DNA of 8,506 nucleotides from JBPOIS01 sp052034295 (lineage in GTDB: Bacteria > Pseudomonadota > Gammaproteobacteria > Pseudomonadales > Moraxellaceae). The first letter of the stretch is position 1. Every line of letters begins with the position of its first letter. The stretch lies in assembly GCA_052034295.1 (NCBI GenBank), contig JBPOIS010000053.1, forward strand, positions 1-8,506, in the 5' to 3' direction. Positions 1-6,194 of the stretch are shown in pieces. The position numbers were made by a program, and so were the translations under genes. Below the pieces are notes generated by a model. The model was not told where the DNA came from. It ran no database searches and worked only from the letters and a program-made list of their open reading frames with translations.

Positions 1-929
1 GGCACCGTCACGTTGAAGGTCGGCGTGGTGCCGCCATTGATCAGGTAGTCGGTGCCAATCAAAGCAGTGACGCTGTTGACATTGAAAGTCAGGGTCACGC
101 CGCCCGTGGGAATGATCCCCACCACAATCACCTGCACCGGTGGCGGTGAAGGGTTGCCTTCGGGGGTGGAATAGTTGGCGGAGGTAAACTCAATGATCGG
201 TTTGACCAAGATCTGTACACCATCCAGAAAGTTGCCACTGGTGCTGGAGCCGGAGGTGGACTTGAAGCCCAGCGGCACTGCCCCGCTGGTCCCACTGTAC
301 ACAAACGTGCCGGTGTAATCGGCCCAGCGGGTGATGCCGTCCTGGGTGGTCACCTGCGACTCCACTTTGCAGGTGCCGGAACCACAGGCGGTCACACTGC
401 CCACCCCAGTGGTGCTGGTCGAGATCGAAGCAATCGCCTGGGTACCCGCGCGGAACTGCATGGTGTCGTTGGCGGGGTTACGGCCATTGTGGCTGAGTTG
501 CCAGTTCACACTTTCGCCATTGATCAGACAGACGGTCTGGGTCAGCTCAGAAATGCTGTCGGCATTGAGCTCCGCAAACTGACTGCCTTCACGGGCCGGC
601 ATGCGGTTGGTGGTGGCGGTGCCGCCACCGATGTCGCGCGGGGCTTTCCACAGCTCCATCAATTGCCCACTGCCCGTGACTGGAATATTGTTGGTGCAGC
701 CCGCCTGTTGTTCATTGCCAATCGGGCTGTTGGTGTTCCAACCGGGCACGCGGTCGCTGGAGATGTAGACGCGGCATGGTGGATTGGGGGCAATGACGGG
801 CGTTTCGAACCCAAGGTTCAAATAACTGCGCTGGTAGGCCTGTGCAGCGGGACTGCCCAGCAGGCAGATCCCCAGCAGGAGCAATCCTGCAAAAAACAAC
901 CCGAAGGATCGGTGTGGCACACGTGGCAT
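1..929 (-). CDS. Exported protein with N-terminal beta domain and Calx-beta-like domain, 3' end outside window
   Basis: Reading the minus strand from the ATG at 929-927 gives 309 codons with no stop before the window edge. Residues 1-31 form a signal peptide: basic start MPRVPHR, Leu-rich core, SPAAQA before the likely cleavage at A31|Y32. Residues 32 to about 243 contain GFETP, VPGW (61-64), MELW (91-94), FAELNA (118-123), a WQLSHNGR-like strand (143-150), NDTMQ (154-158) and NFLDGVQI (233-240). This order is familiar from galactose-binding-like jelly-roll modules of bacterial surface proteins. From about residue 244, IEFTSANYSTPEG followed by GTDYLI (292-297) looks like a Calx-beta repeat, a Ca-binding fold of adhesins and large exoproteins. 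There are five Cys in the mature part (52, 78, 134, 182, 187), so disulfides are possible. The Shine-Dalgarno is weak. The exact role is unknown; a surface or secreted adhesin-like protein is an inference from the domains. It diverges from glmM. Confidence 0.8.
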   Translation of the reverse strand, partial: MPRVPHRSFGLFFAGLLLLGICLLGSPAAQAYQRSYLNLGFETPVIAPNPPCRVYISSDRVPGWNTNSPIGNEQQAGCTNNIPVTGSGQLMELWKAPRDIGGGTATTNRMPAREGSQFAELNADSISELTQTVCLINGESVNWQLSHNGRNPANDTMQFRAGTQAIASISTSTTGVGSVTACGSGTCKVESQVTTQDGITRWADYTGTFVYSGTSGAVPLGFKSTSGSSTSGNFLDGVQILVKPIIEFTSANYSTPEGNPSPPPVQVIVVGIIPTGGVTLTFNVNSVTALIGTDYLINGGTTPTFNVTV

Positions 930-966
930 GGTGGTTCTGCCAGGGGTTTTATTCTTTAGTCTCCGG

Positions 967-995
967 ACTATAGCACAGGGCCTAACGGACGGCAT
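967..995 (-). promoter_or_regulatory. Extended -10 promoter for the exported protein gene
   Basis: On the minus strand, TGCTATAGT (975-967) is an extended -10 element: a TGn followed by a hexamer one base from TATAAT. The -35 position at 17-base spacing (995-990, ATGCCG) matches the consensus at only three positions, as is common when a TGn is present. The predicted start of transcription near 960 leaves a leader of about 30 bases before the ATG at 929. Confidence 0.55.
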
Positions 996-1001
996 GGGGT
1001 C

Positions 1002-1022
1002 ATCCGCGCGGGACCTGCGGAT
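1002..1022. repeat. Inverted repeat in the divergent intergenic region
   Basis: ATCCGC (1002-1007) and GCGGAT (1017-1022) are perfect 6-base arms around 9 bases. The site lies just upstream of the -35 position of the minus-strand promoter, roughly 42 to 62 bases before its predicted start, where activator sites often sit. It could equally be a chance hairpin in GC-rich DNA. A second weaker repeat, GGATG (1050-1054) with CATCC (1072-1076), lies between it and glmM. I saw no convincing -35/-10 pair for glmM in 930-1158. Confidence 0.3.
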
Positions 1023-1158
1023 TCAGATGAGGGGCGCCTGTATGGCGATGGATGCCGGACCGGACCGGGGACATCCGGTTACACAGCCCCACTAGCCAAG
1101 CCGTTGCAAACTTGCACAATAGCCGCCACGGAACCACACAATCTTTCTGGAACAGACA

Positions 1159-2469
1159 ATGGGTTATTTTGGAACCGATGGAATTCGGGGACGGTTTGGG
1201 GCGGATCCAATTTCCCCCGCGTTTGCGCTGAAGGTCGGTCTGGCCGCCGGTCAGGTGCTGGGTGCAGGACAGACCGTGGTGATGGGCCGGGACACCCGCG
1301 CCTCCGGTCCGGTGCTGAAGGCTGCGCTGGAGGCCGGTCTGCTGGCCTCCGGCCTGAATGTGGTGCGGCTGGGCGTGCTGCCCACGCCGGGCATTGCCCA
1401 CCTGGGCCGGGCGCTGGGCGCGGTGGCGTCGATTGTCGTGTCGGCCTCGCACAACCCCCATGACGACAATGGCATCAAGTTTTTCAATGGCGATGGGCGC
1501 AAACTGCCGGATGTCCTGCAAAGCCGGATCAACGCTGCGCTGGCCGGTGAGCTGCCGGTGGCCACCCGGCTGGGCGAGACGTCGCGGATGGCGGATGCGG
1601 CCGGGCGCTATGTGGAGTTCTGCAAATCCACGTTTCCCTATCACCTGAGCCTGCGTGGTCTCAGGCTGGTGCTCGATTGTGCCCACGGTGCGGCCTCCAC
1701 GGTGGCCCCACAGGTGTTCCGTGAGCTGGGGGCCGAGGTGATTGCCCTGCATGACCAGCCCAATGGCCGCAACATCAATGACCACTGCGGCTCCACCCAT
1801 CCCGAGCGGCTGCAGCAGGTGGTGCGCGAACAGGGTGCCGATGCCGGGCTGGCCTTTGATGGCGACAGCGACCGTATTGTCATGGTGGACGCGGAAGGGC
1901 AGTTGATTGATGGCGACCAGATCCTGTTTGTGCTGGCCACCCAGCGTGACCGGAAGCCGGCCGGTGTGGTTGGCACGGTGATGAGCAACATGGCGCTGGA
2001 GCTGGCCTTTGCCCAGGCGGGGATTGGCTTTGAGCGGGCCCAGGTGGGCGACCGCTATGTGATGGAAGGGCTGGAAAAAACCGGCTGGACGCTGGGCGGC
2101 GAGTCTTCCGGCCACATCCTCTGTCTGGACAAGAGCATGGCCGGGGATGCCATCATTGCCGCGCTGCAGGTGCTGGCGGCCATGGTGGAGCAGGGCCGCA
2201 GCCTGCAGTCACTGACCCGTGAGCTGACCCTGTTCCCGCAGCATCTGGTCAATGTGCGCCTGCAGCGCATGGCCGACCCCTACAGCCATCCGGCACTGGC
2301 CGAGCTGTTTGCCCGCACCACGGCGGACCTGAGCGGACGGGGCCGCATCCTGATCCGTAAATCCGGCACCGAGCCGGTGATCCGGGTGATGGTGGAGGGT
2401 GCCGACGCAGGAGAGGTCAAATCCGTGGCTGAGGCGCTGGCGGCGCAGGTGCAGCAGCATCTCGGCTGA
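1159..2469 (+). CDS. glmM: Phosphoglucosamine mutase GlmM
   Basis: This 436-residue cytoplasmic enzyme converts glucosamine-6-phosphate to glucosamine-1-phosphate, the step before UDP-GlcNAc for peptidoglycan and lipopolysaccharide. All four family signatures are visible. The N-terminal YFGTDGIRG is at 3-11. The phosphoserine loop SASHNP has the catalytic Ser at 97. The Mg-binding loop DGDSDR is at 234-239, with Asp 234, 236 and 238. The sugar loop GESSGH is at 314-319, and the phosphate loop RKSGTEP at 400-406. Length agrees with the family (about 445). The ATG at 1159 puts YFGTDGIRG where other GlmM proteins have it; only a weak GGAA (1149-1152) precedes it. The loop DGDSDR is a common variant of DGDGDR. 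After LDKS the sequence reads MAGDAI rather than the usual TTGDxI, which is a mild difference. The gene stands alone: a divergent neighbour upstream and a terminator downstream. Confidence 0.97.
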   Translation: MGYFGTDGIRGRFGADPISPAFALKVGLAAGQVLGAGQTVVMGRDTRASGPVLKAALEAGLLASGLNVVRLGVLPTPGIAHLGRALGAVASIVVSASHNPHDDNGIKFFNGDGRKLPDVLQSRINAALAGELPVATRLGETSRMADAAGRYVEFCKSTFPYHLSLRGLRLVLDCAHGAASTVAPQVFRELGAEVIALHDQPNGRNINDHCGSTHPERLQQVVREQGADAGLAFDGDSDRIVMVDAEGQLIDGDQILFVLATQRDRKPAGVVGTVMSNMALELAFAQAGIGFERAQVGDRYVMEGLEKTGWTLGGESSGHILCLDKSMAGDAIIAALQVLAAMVEQGRSLQSLTRELTLFPQHLVNVRLQRMADPYSHPALAELFARTTADLSGRGRILIRKSGTEPVIRVMVEGADAGEVKSVAEALAAQVQQHLG

Positions 2470-2508
2470 ACCAGCCGGCGGGCACCGGGGCACGGGGCGG
2501 TTTTTTTT
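2469..2508 (+). terminator. Probable intrinsic terminator of glmM
   Basis: Directly after the glmM stop, AACC-a-GCC (2469-2476) can pair with GGC-GGTT (2496-2502), a 7-pair stem with one bulged A around a GC-rich loop. A run of eight T (2501-2508) follows. The T-run and position are typical; the stem is imperfect and its last two pairs use the first T of the run, so strength is uncertain. Confidence 0.5.
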
Positions 2509-2577
2509 CACCAAAGCCTGCACCCGTGCGCCAGTCTGGTGTAAAAAACCATCACGGCCCTGACGGTACAGTTTTTT
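2502..2577 (+). repeat. Alternative inverted repeats in the pdxH leader
   Basis: TTTTTTTCACCA (2502-2513) pairs with TGGTGTAAAAAA (2537-2548), 11 of 12 positions, around a 23-base loop that contains GCA/TGC. The same A6 tract with its C (AAAAAAC, 2543-2549) also pairs perfectly with GTTTTTT (2571-2577). The two pairings share A6 and cannot form together. A small ACAGT/ACTGT repeat (2569-2573 and 2582-2586) overlaps the right arm. All lie between glmM and pdxH, so they would be in any read-through transcript. Whether they regulate anything is inference. Confidence 0.4.
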
Positions 2578-2632
2578 CCGGACTGTTCAGGCCGATGCGG
2601 AATGCCCGTGTACTTTGACCGATGGAACTGCC

Positions 2633-3286
2633 ATGACTGACCCCACCCAATTGGCGGACCTGCGCCTGTCCTATCAAAAAGGCCAGCTCGAACGTGAGCA
2701 ACTGCACGACGACCCCCGGGTGCAGTTTGAAGCCTGGCTGAACCATGCCCTGGGCACGGATCTGCCCGAGCCGTATGCGTTTTCGCTGGCCACTGCCGAC
2801 GCCCGTGGGCGGCCCCATGTACGCACCCTGTTGCTGCGCGGCATCCAGCCGGAGGGGCTGGTGTTCTACAGCAATTACGACAGTGAAAAAGGCCAGAATC
2901 TGGCCGAAAACCCCTGGGCAGAAATGCTGTTTTACTGGCCGCTGCTGGAACAGCAGGTGCGCATCCATGGGGCAGTGCAGCGCATGGCGGCAGAGCAGTC
3001 CACAGCGTATTTTCACACCCGGCCACGCGACAGCCAGCTGGGCGCATGGGCCAGCACCCCCCAGACCGGCGTGGTGGCCACACGGGCCGCGTTTGAGCAG
3101 CGCTTTCTCGATCTGAAACAGCAGTATGGCGCGCAGCAGCCGATTCCCCGGCCTGACTTCTGGGGGGGCTATGTGCTCACGCCGGAGCGCTATGAGTTCT
3201 GGCAAGGCCGACCCAACCGCATGCACGACCGCTTCCGCTACACCCGGACCGGATCGGGCTGGCACATCGACCGGCTGATGCCTTGA
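2633..3286 (+). CDS. pdxH: Pyridoxamine/pyridoxine 5'-phosphate oxidase PdxH
   Basis: This FMN enzyme oxidises pyridoxine- or pyridoxamine-5'-phosphate to pyridoxal-5'-phosphate in the cytoplasm, the last step of B6 synthesis and salvage. The 217-residue product matches the usual length (218 in E. coli). Substrate-side residues are present: R11 and Y14, Y126, R130 and S134 in YFHTRPRDSQLGAW, and R196-x-H198 in NRMHDRF. FMN-side residues include R64. R69 stands where E. coli has Lys72, a conservative change. FWGGY and the C-terminal DRLMP are family-typical. ATG 2633 is chosen over the in-frame TTG at 2615 because it gives the family N-terminus and has a GGA 6 bases upstream. It follows glmM after 163 bases that include a terminator, so it is probably transcribed separately; no clear promoter was found. 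Confidence 0.97.
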   Translation: MTDPTQLADLRLSYQKGQLEREQLHDDPRVQFEAWLNHALGTDLPEPYAFSLATADARGRPHVRTLLLRGIQPEGLVFYSNYDSEKGQNLAENPWAEMLFYWPLLEQQVRIHGAVQRMAAEQSTAYFHTRPRDSQLGAWASTPQTGVVATRAAFEQRFLDLKQQYGAQQPIPRPDFWGGYVLTPERYEFWQGRPNRMHDRFRYTRTGSGWHIDRLMP

Positions 3287-3289
3287 GAC

Positions 3290-3560
3290 AGGATCAGCAA
3301 GGCGCTGCCTTGCCCTGCCGCAAGACAAAGGCTATGCCTGAGTGGCAAGGATCAGCAAGGCGCTGCCTTGCCCTGAGCGAGGACCCGCAAAGCATTGCTT
3401 TGCCCAAGCGCAAGGGTGAGGGCTGTGTCCGAACCGGCAAGACGAAGGCTGTGCCTGAGTGGCGGGAAAAGCGAAGCACTGCTTCGCCCGAGCGCAAGAA
3501 GCCGGTTCCTAGCCGGCTTGGCAAGGGTGAGGGCTGTGCCCGGACCGGCAGGACGCACGA
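3290..3560. repeat. Cluster of covarying short palindromes and direct repeats
   Basis: Four 17-base hairpin units occur: GCAAGGCGCTGCCTTGC at 3297-3313 and again at 3355-3371, GCAAAGCATTGCTTTGC at 3387-3403, and GCGAAGCACTGCTTCGC at 3471-3487. Each is followed by CC. The last two are usually continued by (A/G)AGCGCAAG. Stem pairs 3 and 5 change together (A-T to G-C and G-C to A-T), so base pairing has been kept while sequence changed. Three direct repeats link the units: 28 bases identical at 3290-3317 and 3348-3375, 27 bases with 2 differences at 3320-3346 and 3437-3463, and 34 bases with 3 differences at 3411-3444 and 3522-3555. The repeats start 4 bases after the pdxH stop. An open frame crosses the region, but it translates the repeats and resembles no protein I know. 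It is not a CRISPR array: spacing is irregular (58, 32 and 84 bases) and the spacers themselves repeat. Confidence 0.8.
3499..3519. repeat. Fifth hairpin in the repeat cluster, different sequence
   Basis: AAGCCGG (3499-3505) and CCGGCTT (3513-3519) form a perfect 7-pair stem with a 7-base loop. It lies 11 bases after the fourth palindrome and just before the second copy of the 34-base direct repeat. Its sequence is unrelated to the 17-base family. Confidence 0.55.
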
Positions 3561-3567
3561 CCCGTGA

Positions 3568-3599
3568 GGCGCTGTGTCCCCGGACCCGGCTACAGCGCC
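3568..3599. repeat. Perfect 8-pair hairpin upstream of the basic-protein gene
   Basis: GGCGCTGT (3568-3575) and ACAGCGCC (3592-3599) are perfect arms around a 16-base loop that itself holds GTCC/GGAC. No T-run follows on either strand at the proper place, so it is not a standard terminator. It begins the run of larger hairpins that separates the short-palindrome cluster from the next gene. Confidence 0.5.
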
Positions 3600-3610
3600 G
3601 GAGAAAAAAC

Positions 3611-3656
3611 CTGCGGCACGGTCCGCCCACCCCATCCATGGGCCGTCCAGCCGCAG
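3611..3656. repeat. Long interrupted hairpin
   Basis: Arms nest as CTGCGGC/GCCGCAG (3611-3617 with 3650-3656), ACGG/CCGT (3618-3621 with 3643-3646, 3-base bulge on the right) and CCCA/TGGG (3626-3629 with 3639-3642). This gives 15 pairs within 46 bases. It could be a structured RNA element, a protein-binding site or GC-rich chance pairing; only the pairing itself is visible. Confidence 0.4.
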
Positions 3657-3679
3657 CCTGCCCCGCGTCAGTCCCCGCC

Positions 3680-3712
3680 GCGCCGGAGCAGTTTTTCGCT
3701 GCGGTCTGGCGC
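3680..3712. repeat. Third larger hairpin, just before the putative promoter
   Basis: GCGCC (3680-3684) pairs with GGCGC (3708-3712) and, inside, GCAG (3688-3691) with CTGC (3699-3702), leaving a 7-base TTTTTCG loop and a small internal loop. It ends 8 bases before the TGn of the putative extended -10 element, so it overlaps the likely -35 region and could be an operator. Confidence 0.3.
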
Positions 3713-3719
3713 AAAATCC

Positions 3720-3728
3720 TGCAATAAT
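3720..3728 (+). promoter_or_regulatory. Possible extended -10 promoter for the basic-protein/recJ pair
   Basis: TGCAATAAT (3720-3728) has a TGn and a hexamer one base from TATAAT. The -35 position at 17-base spacing is poor. The predicted start near 3735 would leave a leader of about 30 bases with GGAG at 3753-3756. The local ATAATAT stretch stands out in otherwise GC-rich DNA. Confidence 0.4.
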
Positions 3729-3765
3729 ATGGCCCCTTTTTGACACAGAACCGGAGTGCCGCAGG

Positions 3766-4365
3766 ATGAACGCTTGGGTGGGACGCAGCATTGGCCTGGG
3801 CCTGATGGCCCTGGCCCTGTGGGGCAGCAGTGGTCTGGCACAGGCCATGACCGTACGGGAGCGCTACCTGCTGGAACAACAGTCCCGCCATGCACCGGCC
3901 AAAGCCAAACGGCACCACACCAATCATGCGGCCAAACCGGCCCAGAAAGTCCGGAAAAAAGCCCACTCGGCCCAGTCCCGGAACACAACCAGCCGCCGCA
4001 AGGCCACCCTGCACACGCGCCGGGCCCAGCACGCCACCCACCGCGCCCTGCAGCAGCGGCAAGCCAAAGCCCGCAAGATCCAGCCCGCGCTGAAGCACCA
4101 AAAAGCCAACACCAAAGTCCAGGCGCAGCGCCACCAGGCCAGCCATGGCCGCCCGGCCAGAACCACACGGACAAAAGCCACCCATGGCAAAGCCACCCGG
4201 GCAAAAACCACCCGCAACCCAGCGGGCCGCAAGCCCCCGGGGACCAAGATCCGGACTGCGGCACGCAAGACGCAGGCCAGTCAGTCCCGCATCCCCCGTC
4301 AGGCCCGGGCGGCCCAGCACCCGGCCAAACGCCTGAAACACCGCAGCACCCGCCATGGCCGCTGA
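3766..4365 (+). CDS. Exported, highly basic low-complexity protein of unknown function
   Basis: I do not recognise a family. The 199-residue product starts with a clear signal peptide (1-27): MNAWVGR, a Leu/Gly/Ala core, then GLAQA before M28. The mature part begins TVRERYLLEQQ. From residue 38 to the end there is no Asp or Glu, no Cys and no aromatic residue. By my count those 162 residues hold 27 Arg and 20 Lys besides many His, Ala, Thr, Gln and Pro. It looks like a disordered polycation, similar in composition to histone-H1-like or AlgP-type tails but with an export signal. The ATG at 3766 is preferred over the in-frame upstream start at 3574 because it has GGAG at 3753-3756, opens directly into the signal peptide, and lies after the promoter-like element. 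Its last 11 bases overlap recJ, implying one transcript and coupled translation. It could act in the periplasm or envelope, binding nucleic acid, lipopolysaccharide or another polyanion; this is inference only. Confidence 0.7.
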   Translation: MNAWVGRSIGLGLMALALWGSSGLAQAMTVRERYLLEQQSRHAPAKAKRHHTNHAAKPAQKVRKKAHSAQSRNTTSRRKATLHTRRAQHATHRALQQRQAKARKIQPALKHQKANTKVQAQRHQASHGRPARTTRTKATHGKATRAKTTRNPAGRKPPGTKIRTAARKTQASQSRIPRQARAAQHPAKRLKHRSTRHGR

Positions 4366-6100
4366 CCAGCCCAGCGCAGGTCGGCCACACATCCAGCGGC
4401 GGCCCCTGCCTGAGCCGCTGCCCCGGCTGTGCGCAGACCCGCTGCTGAACCGGCTGTATGCCGCCCGTGGGGTGCAGCAGGCCGGGGCGCTGGAATTGCG
4501 CCTGTCCCGGCTGTTGCCGGCGCAGGACCTCAAAGGACTGGATGCCGCGCTGGACCGTCTGGCGCAGGCGCTGGACCGACAGGAGCACATCCTGATCGTC
4601 GGGGACTTTGATGCCGATGGGGCCACCAGCACCACCCTGATGGTGCTGGCCCTGCGCGATCTGGGTGCACAGGTCAGCTATCTGGTGCCGGACCGCTTCA
4701 AATACGGCTACGGCCTGACCCCGGCCATTGTCGATCTGGCGCTGTCCACAGCGTATACCGCCGGGCCGCCCCGGCTGCTGGTGACCGTGGACAATGGCAT
4801 TTCTGGCCATGAAGGGGTGGCCCATGCCCACGCCTGCGGACTGGAGGTGATCATCACTGACCACCACCTGAGCACCCATGCGCCCCCGCCTGCGTGTGCG
4901 GTGGTGAACCCGAACCAGCCCGGCTGTGCGTTTGCCAGCAAGGCGCTGGCTGGCGTGGGGGTGGCCTTCTATGTGCTGGCGGCGCTGTCCACCCGGCGTC
5001 GCCAGCAGGGCCAGCCCGGCAGCCGTCTGACCGATTATCTGGATCTGGTGGCGCTGGGCACGGTGGCCGATGTGGCCCCGCTGGACGCCAACAATCGCAT
5101 TCTGGTGGCGCAGGGGCTGCAGCGGATCCGACTGGGTCAGTGCCGTCCGGGCATTCTGGCCCTGCTGCAGGTGGCCGGGCGCACCGCCAGTGGTCTGGAA
5201 GCCAGTGATCTGGGCTTTGTGCTGGGGCCGCGCATCAATGCCGCTGGACGCATGGAGCACATGCGCACCGGCATCGAGTGCCTGCTGGCCCCCACGCTGG
5301 AACAGGCGCTGCCGCTGGCCGAGCGTCTGGATGCCCTGAACCGTGAGCGGCGCAGCACTGAAGCACGCATGCAGCGCGATGTCCAGGCGCTGCTGGCAGC
5401 GCGGCCCCTGCTGGAACAGGCCCAGCCCTCCGGGGCCATCGTCCTGTATGAGCCCGGCTGGCATCAGGGGGTGATCGGCATCGTGGCCGGACGGCTCAAG
5501 GAGCAGTACCACCGGCCGGCGGTGGTGTTTGCCGCAGCAGATGGGCGCGCCGAGCTGATTAAGGGCTCGGCACGCTCGATTCCCGGCGTACACATCCGCG
5601 ACGCCATCGAAGCGGTGGCCGAACGCCACCCCGGCCTGGTCCATTATTTTGGCGGGCATGCGGCGGCGGCGGGGCTGACCCTGGCCGCAGCCGACCTGCC
5701 GCTGTTCACAGAGGCCCTGAACACCGAAATGGCCCGCTATCCCGCCGAAGTGTTTGCCGAGGTGCTGTACAGTGACGGTGCGCTGACGGCGGCTGAGCTG
5801 CACGCCAACACCGCACGGACGCTGGCCCAGGCCGGTCCGTGGGGGCAGGCCTTTGCGCCGCCGTTGTTTGAAGGTGAATTCCACCTGCTGGAGTTCCGCT
5901 GGCTCAGTGACGGCAAACACCTGAAACTCAGCCTGCGGCCACTGGATGGCGTGGAGACGCTGGAGGCGATCTGGTTCAATGCCACCCCGCTGGGGCTGCA
6001 ACAGGTGCTGCGGGTCGGCTTGCTGTACCGGCTCAGCCTGAACACCTTTCGCCAGCAGACCCGCCTACAGCTGGAGGTGGTGCAGGGCTGGGTGCTGTAG
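4355..6100 (+). CDS. recJ: Single-stranded-DNA-specific 5'-3' exonuclease RecJ
   Basis: RecJ degrades single-stranded DNA from the 5' end in RecF-pathway recombination, mismatch repair and base-excision repair, using two metal ions. The 581-residue product has the usual length (577 in E. coli). DHH-family motifs appear in order: GDFDADGATS with Asp 84, 86 and 88; VDNG with Asp 146; DHH at 169-171; GTVADVAPLDANNRIL with Asp 239; then DLGFVLGPRINAAGRM; and the DHHA1 motif GGHAAAAG at 433-440. A C-terminal domain with AGPWGQAF and a final OB-like section follow. No key residue is missing. The ATG lies inside the final codons of the basic-protein gene (11-base overlap) with no strong Shine-Dalgarno, so translation is probably coupled. 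The N-terminus (RRPLPEPLPRL...LLNRLYAARG) lines up with other RecJ proteins, supporting this start. No intrinsic terminator is evident after the TAG. Confidence 0.97.
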   Translation: MAADQPSAGRPHIQRRPLPEPLPRLCADPLLNRLYAARGVQQAGALELRLSRLLPAQDLKGLDAALDRLAQALDRQEHILIVGDFDADGATSTTLMVLALRDLGAQVSYLVPDRFKYGYGLTPAIVDLALSTAYTAGPPRLLVTVDNGISGHEGVAHAHACGLEVIITDHHLSTHAPPPACAVVNPNQPGCAFASKALAGVGVAFYVLAALSTRRRQQGQPGSRLTDYLDLVALGTVADVAPLDANNRILVAQGLQRIRLGQCRPGILALLQVAGRTASGLEASDLGFVLGPRINAAGRMEHMRTGIECLLAPTLEQALPLAERLDALNRERRSTEARMQRDVQALLAARPLLEQAQPSGAIVLYEPGWHQGVIGIVAGRLKEQYHRPAVVFAAADGRAELIKGSARSIPGVHIRDAIEAVAERHPGLVHYFGGHAAAAGLTLAAADLPLFTEALNTEMARYPAEVFAEVLYSDGALTAAELHANTARTLAQAGPWGQAFAPPLFEGEFHLLEFRWLSDGKHLKLSLRPLDGVETLEAIWFNATPLGLQQVLRVGLLYRLSLNTFRQQTRLQLEVVQGWVL

Positions 6101-6194
6101 GGCAGGCGTGGGTTTTGCCCTCGGGTCTGCCTCCGGCCCCAGCCGGGCGATGCACGGATCCAGGGTGGTTTTTTGGTTCGAGTCGGCCTGAGTG

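Noticed and set aside
489..959. A 156-codon plus-strand frame opposite the exported protein
   Set aside because: The minus-strand reading has a signal peptide, domain-like motifs and a promoter; this frame has none.
1000..2115. A 371-codon open frame on the minus strand opposite glmM
   Set aside because: It is a shadow of the glmM codon pattern; the translation shows no family features and is His/Gln/Arg-rich as expected for such shadows.
3297..3487. CRISPR array
   Set aside because: Only four short palindromes, irregular distances of 58, 32 and 84 bases, repeated rather than unique spacers, and no cas genes.
3283..3567. A 94-codon plus-strand frame across the palindrome cluster
   Set aside because: The translation only reflects the DNA repeats, overlaps the pdxH end, and has no ribosome site. 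Stem covariation points to structure, not protein.
3740..3745. Perfect TTGACA as a -35 box before the basic-protein gene
   Set aside because: A -10 at 17 bases would fall on the start codon, where the sequence is AGGATG.
5766..5773. CTGTACAG as part of a LexA (SOS) box
   Set aside because: It lies inside recJ coding sequence and lacks the 8-base spacer between CTGT and ACAG.
3668..6001. A 777-codon open frame on the minus strand opposite the basic-protein gene and recJ
   Set aside because: It mirrors the GC-rich third codon positions of recJ, has no recognisable domain, and recJ on the other strand is certain.
6099..6121. AGGGCA/TGCCCT hairpin at the recJ stop as a terminator
   Set aside because: The stem is only 6 pairs with an 11-base loop and no T-run follows.
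6165..6190. tRNA-like T-loop GGTTCGAGTC
   Set aside because: The flanking bases do not form a T stem, and no acceptor, D or anticodon arms are found nearby.
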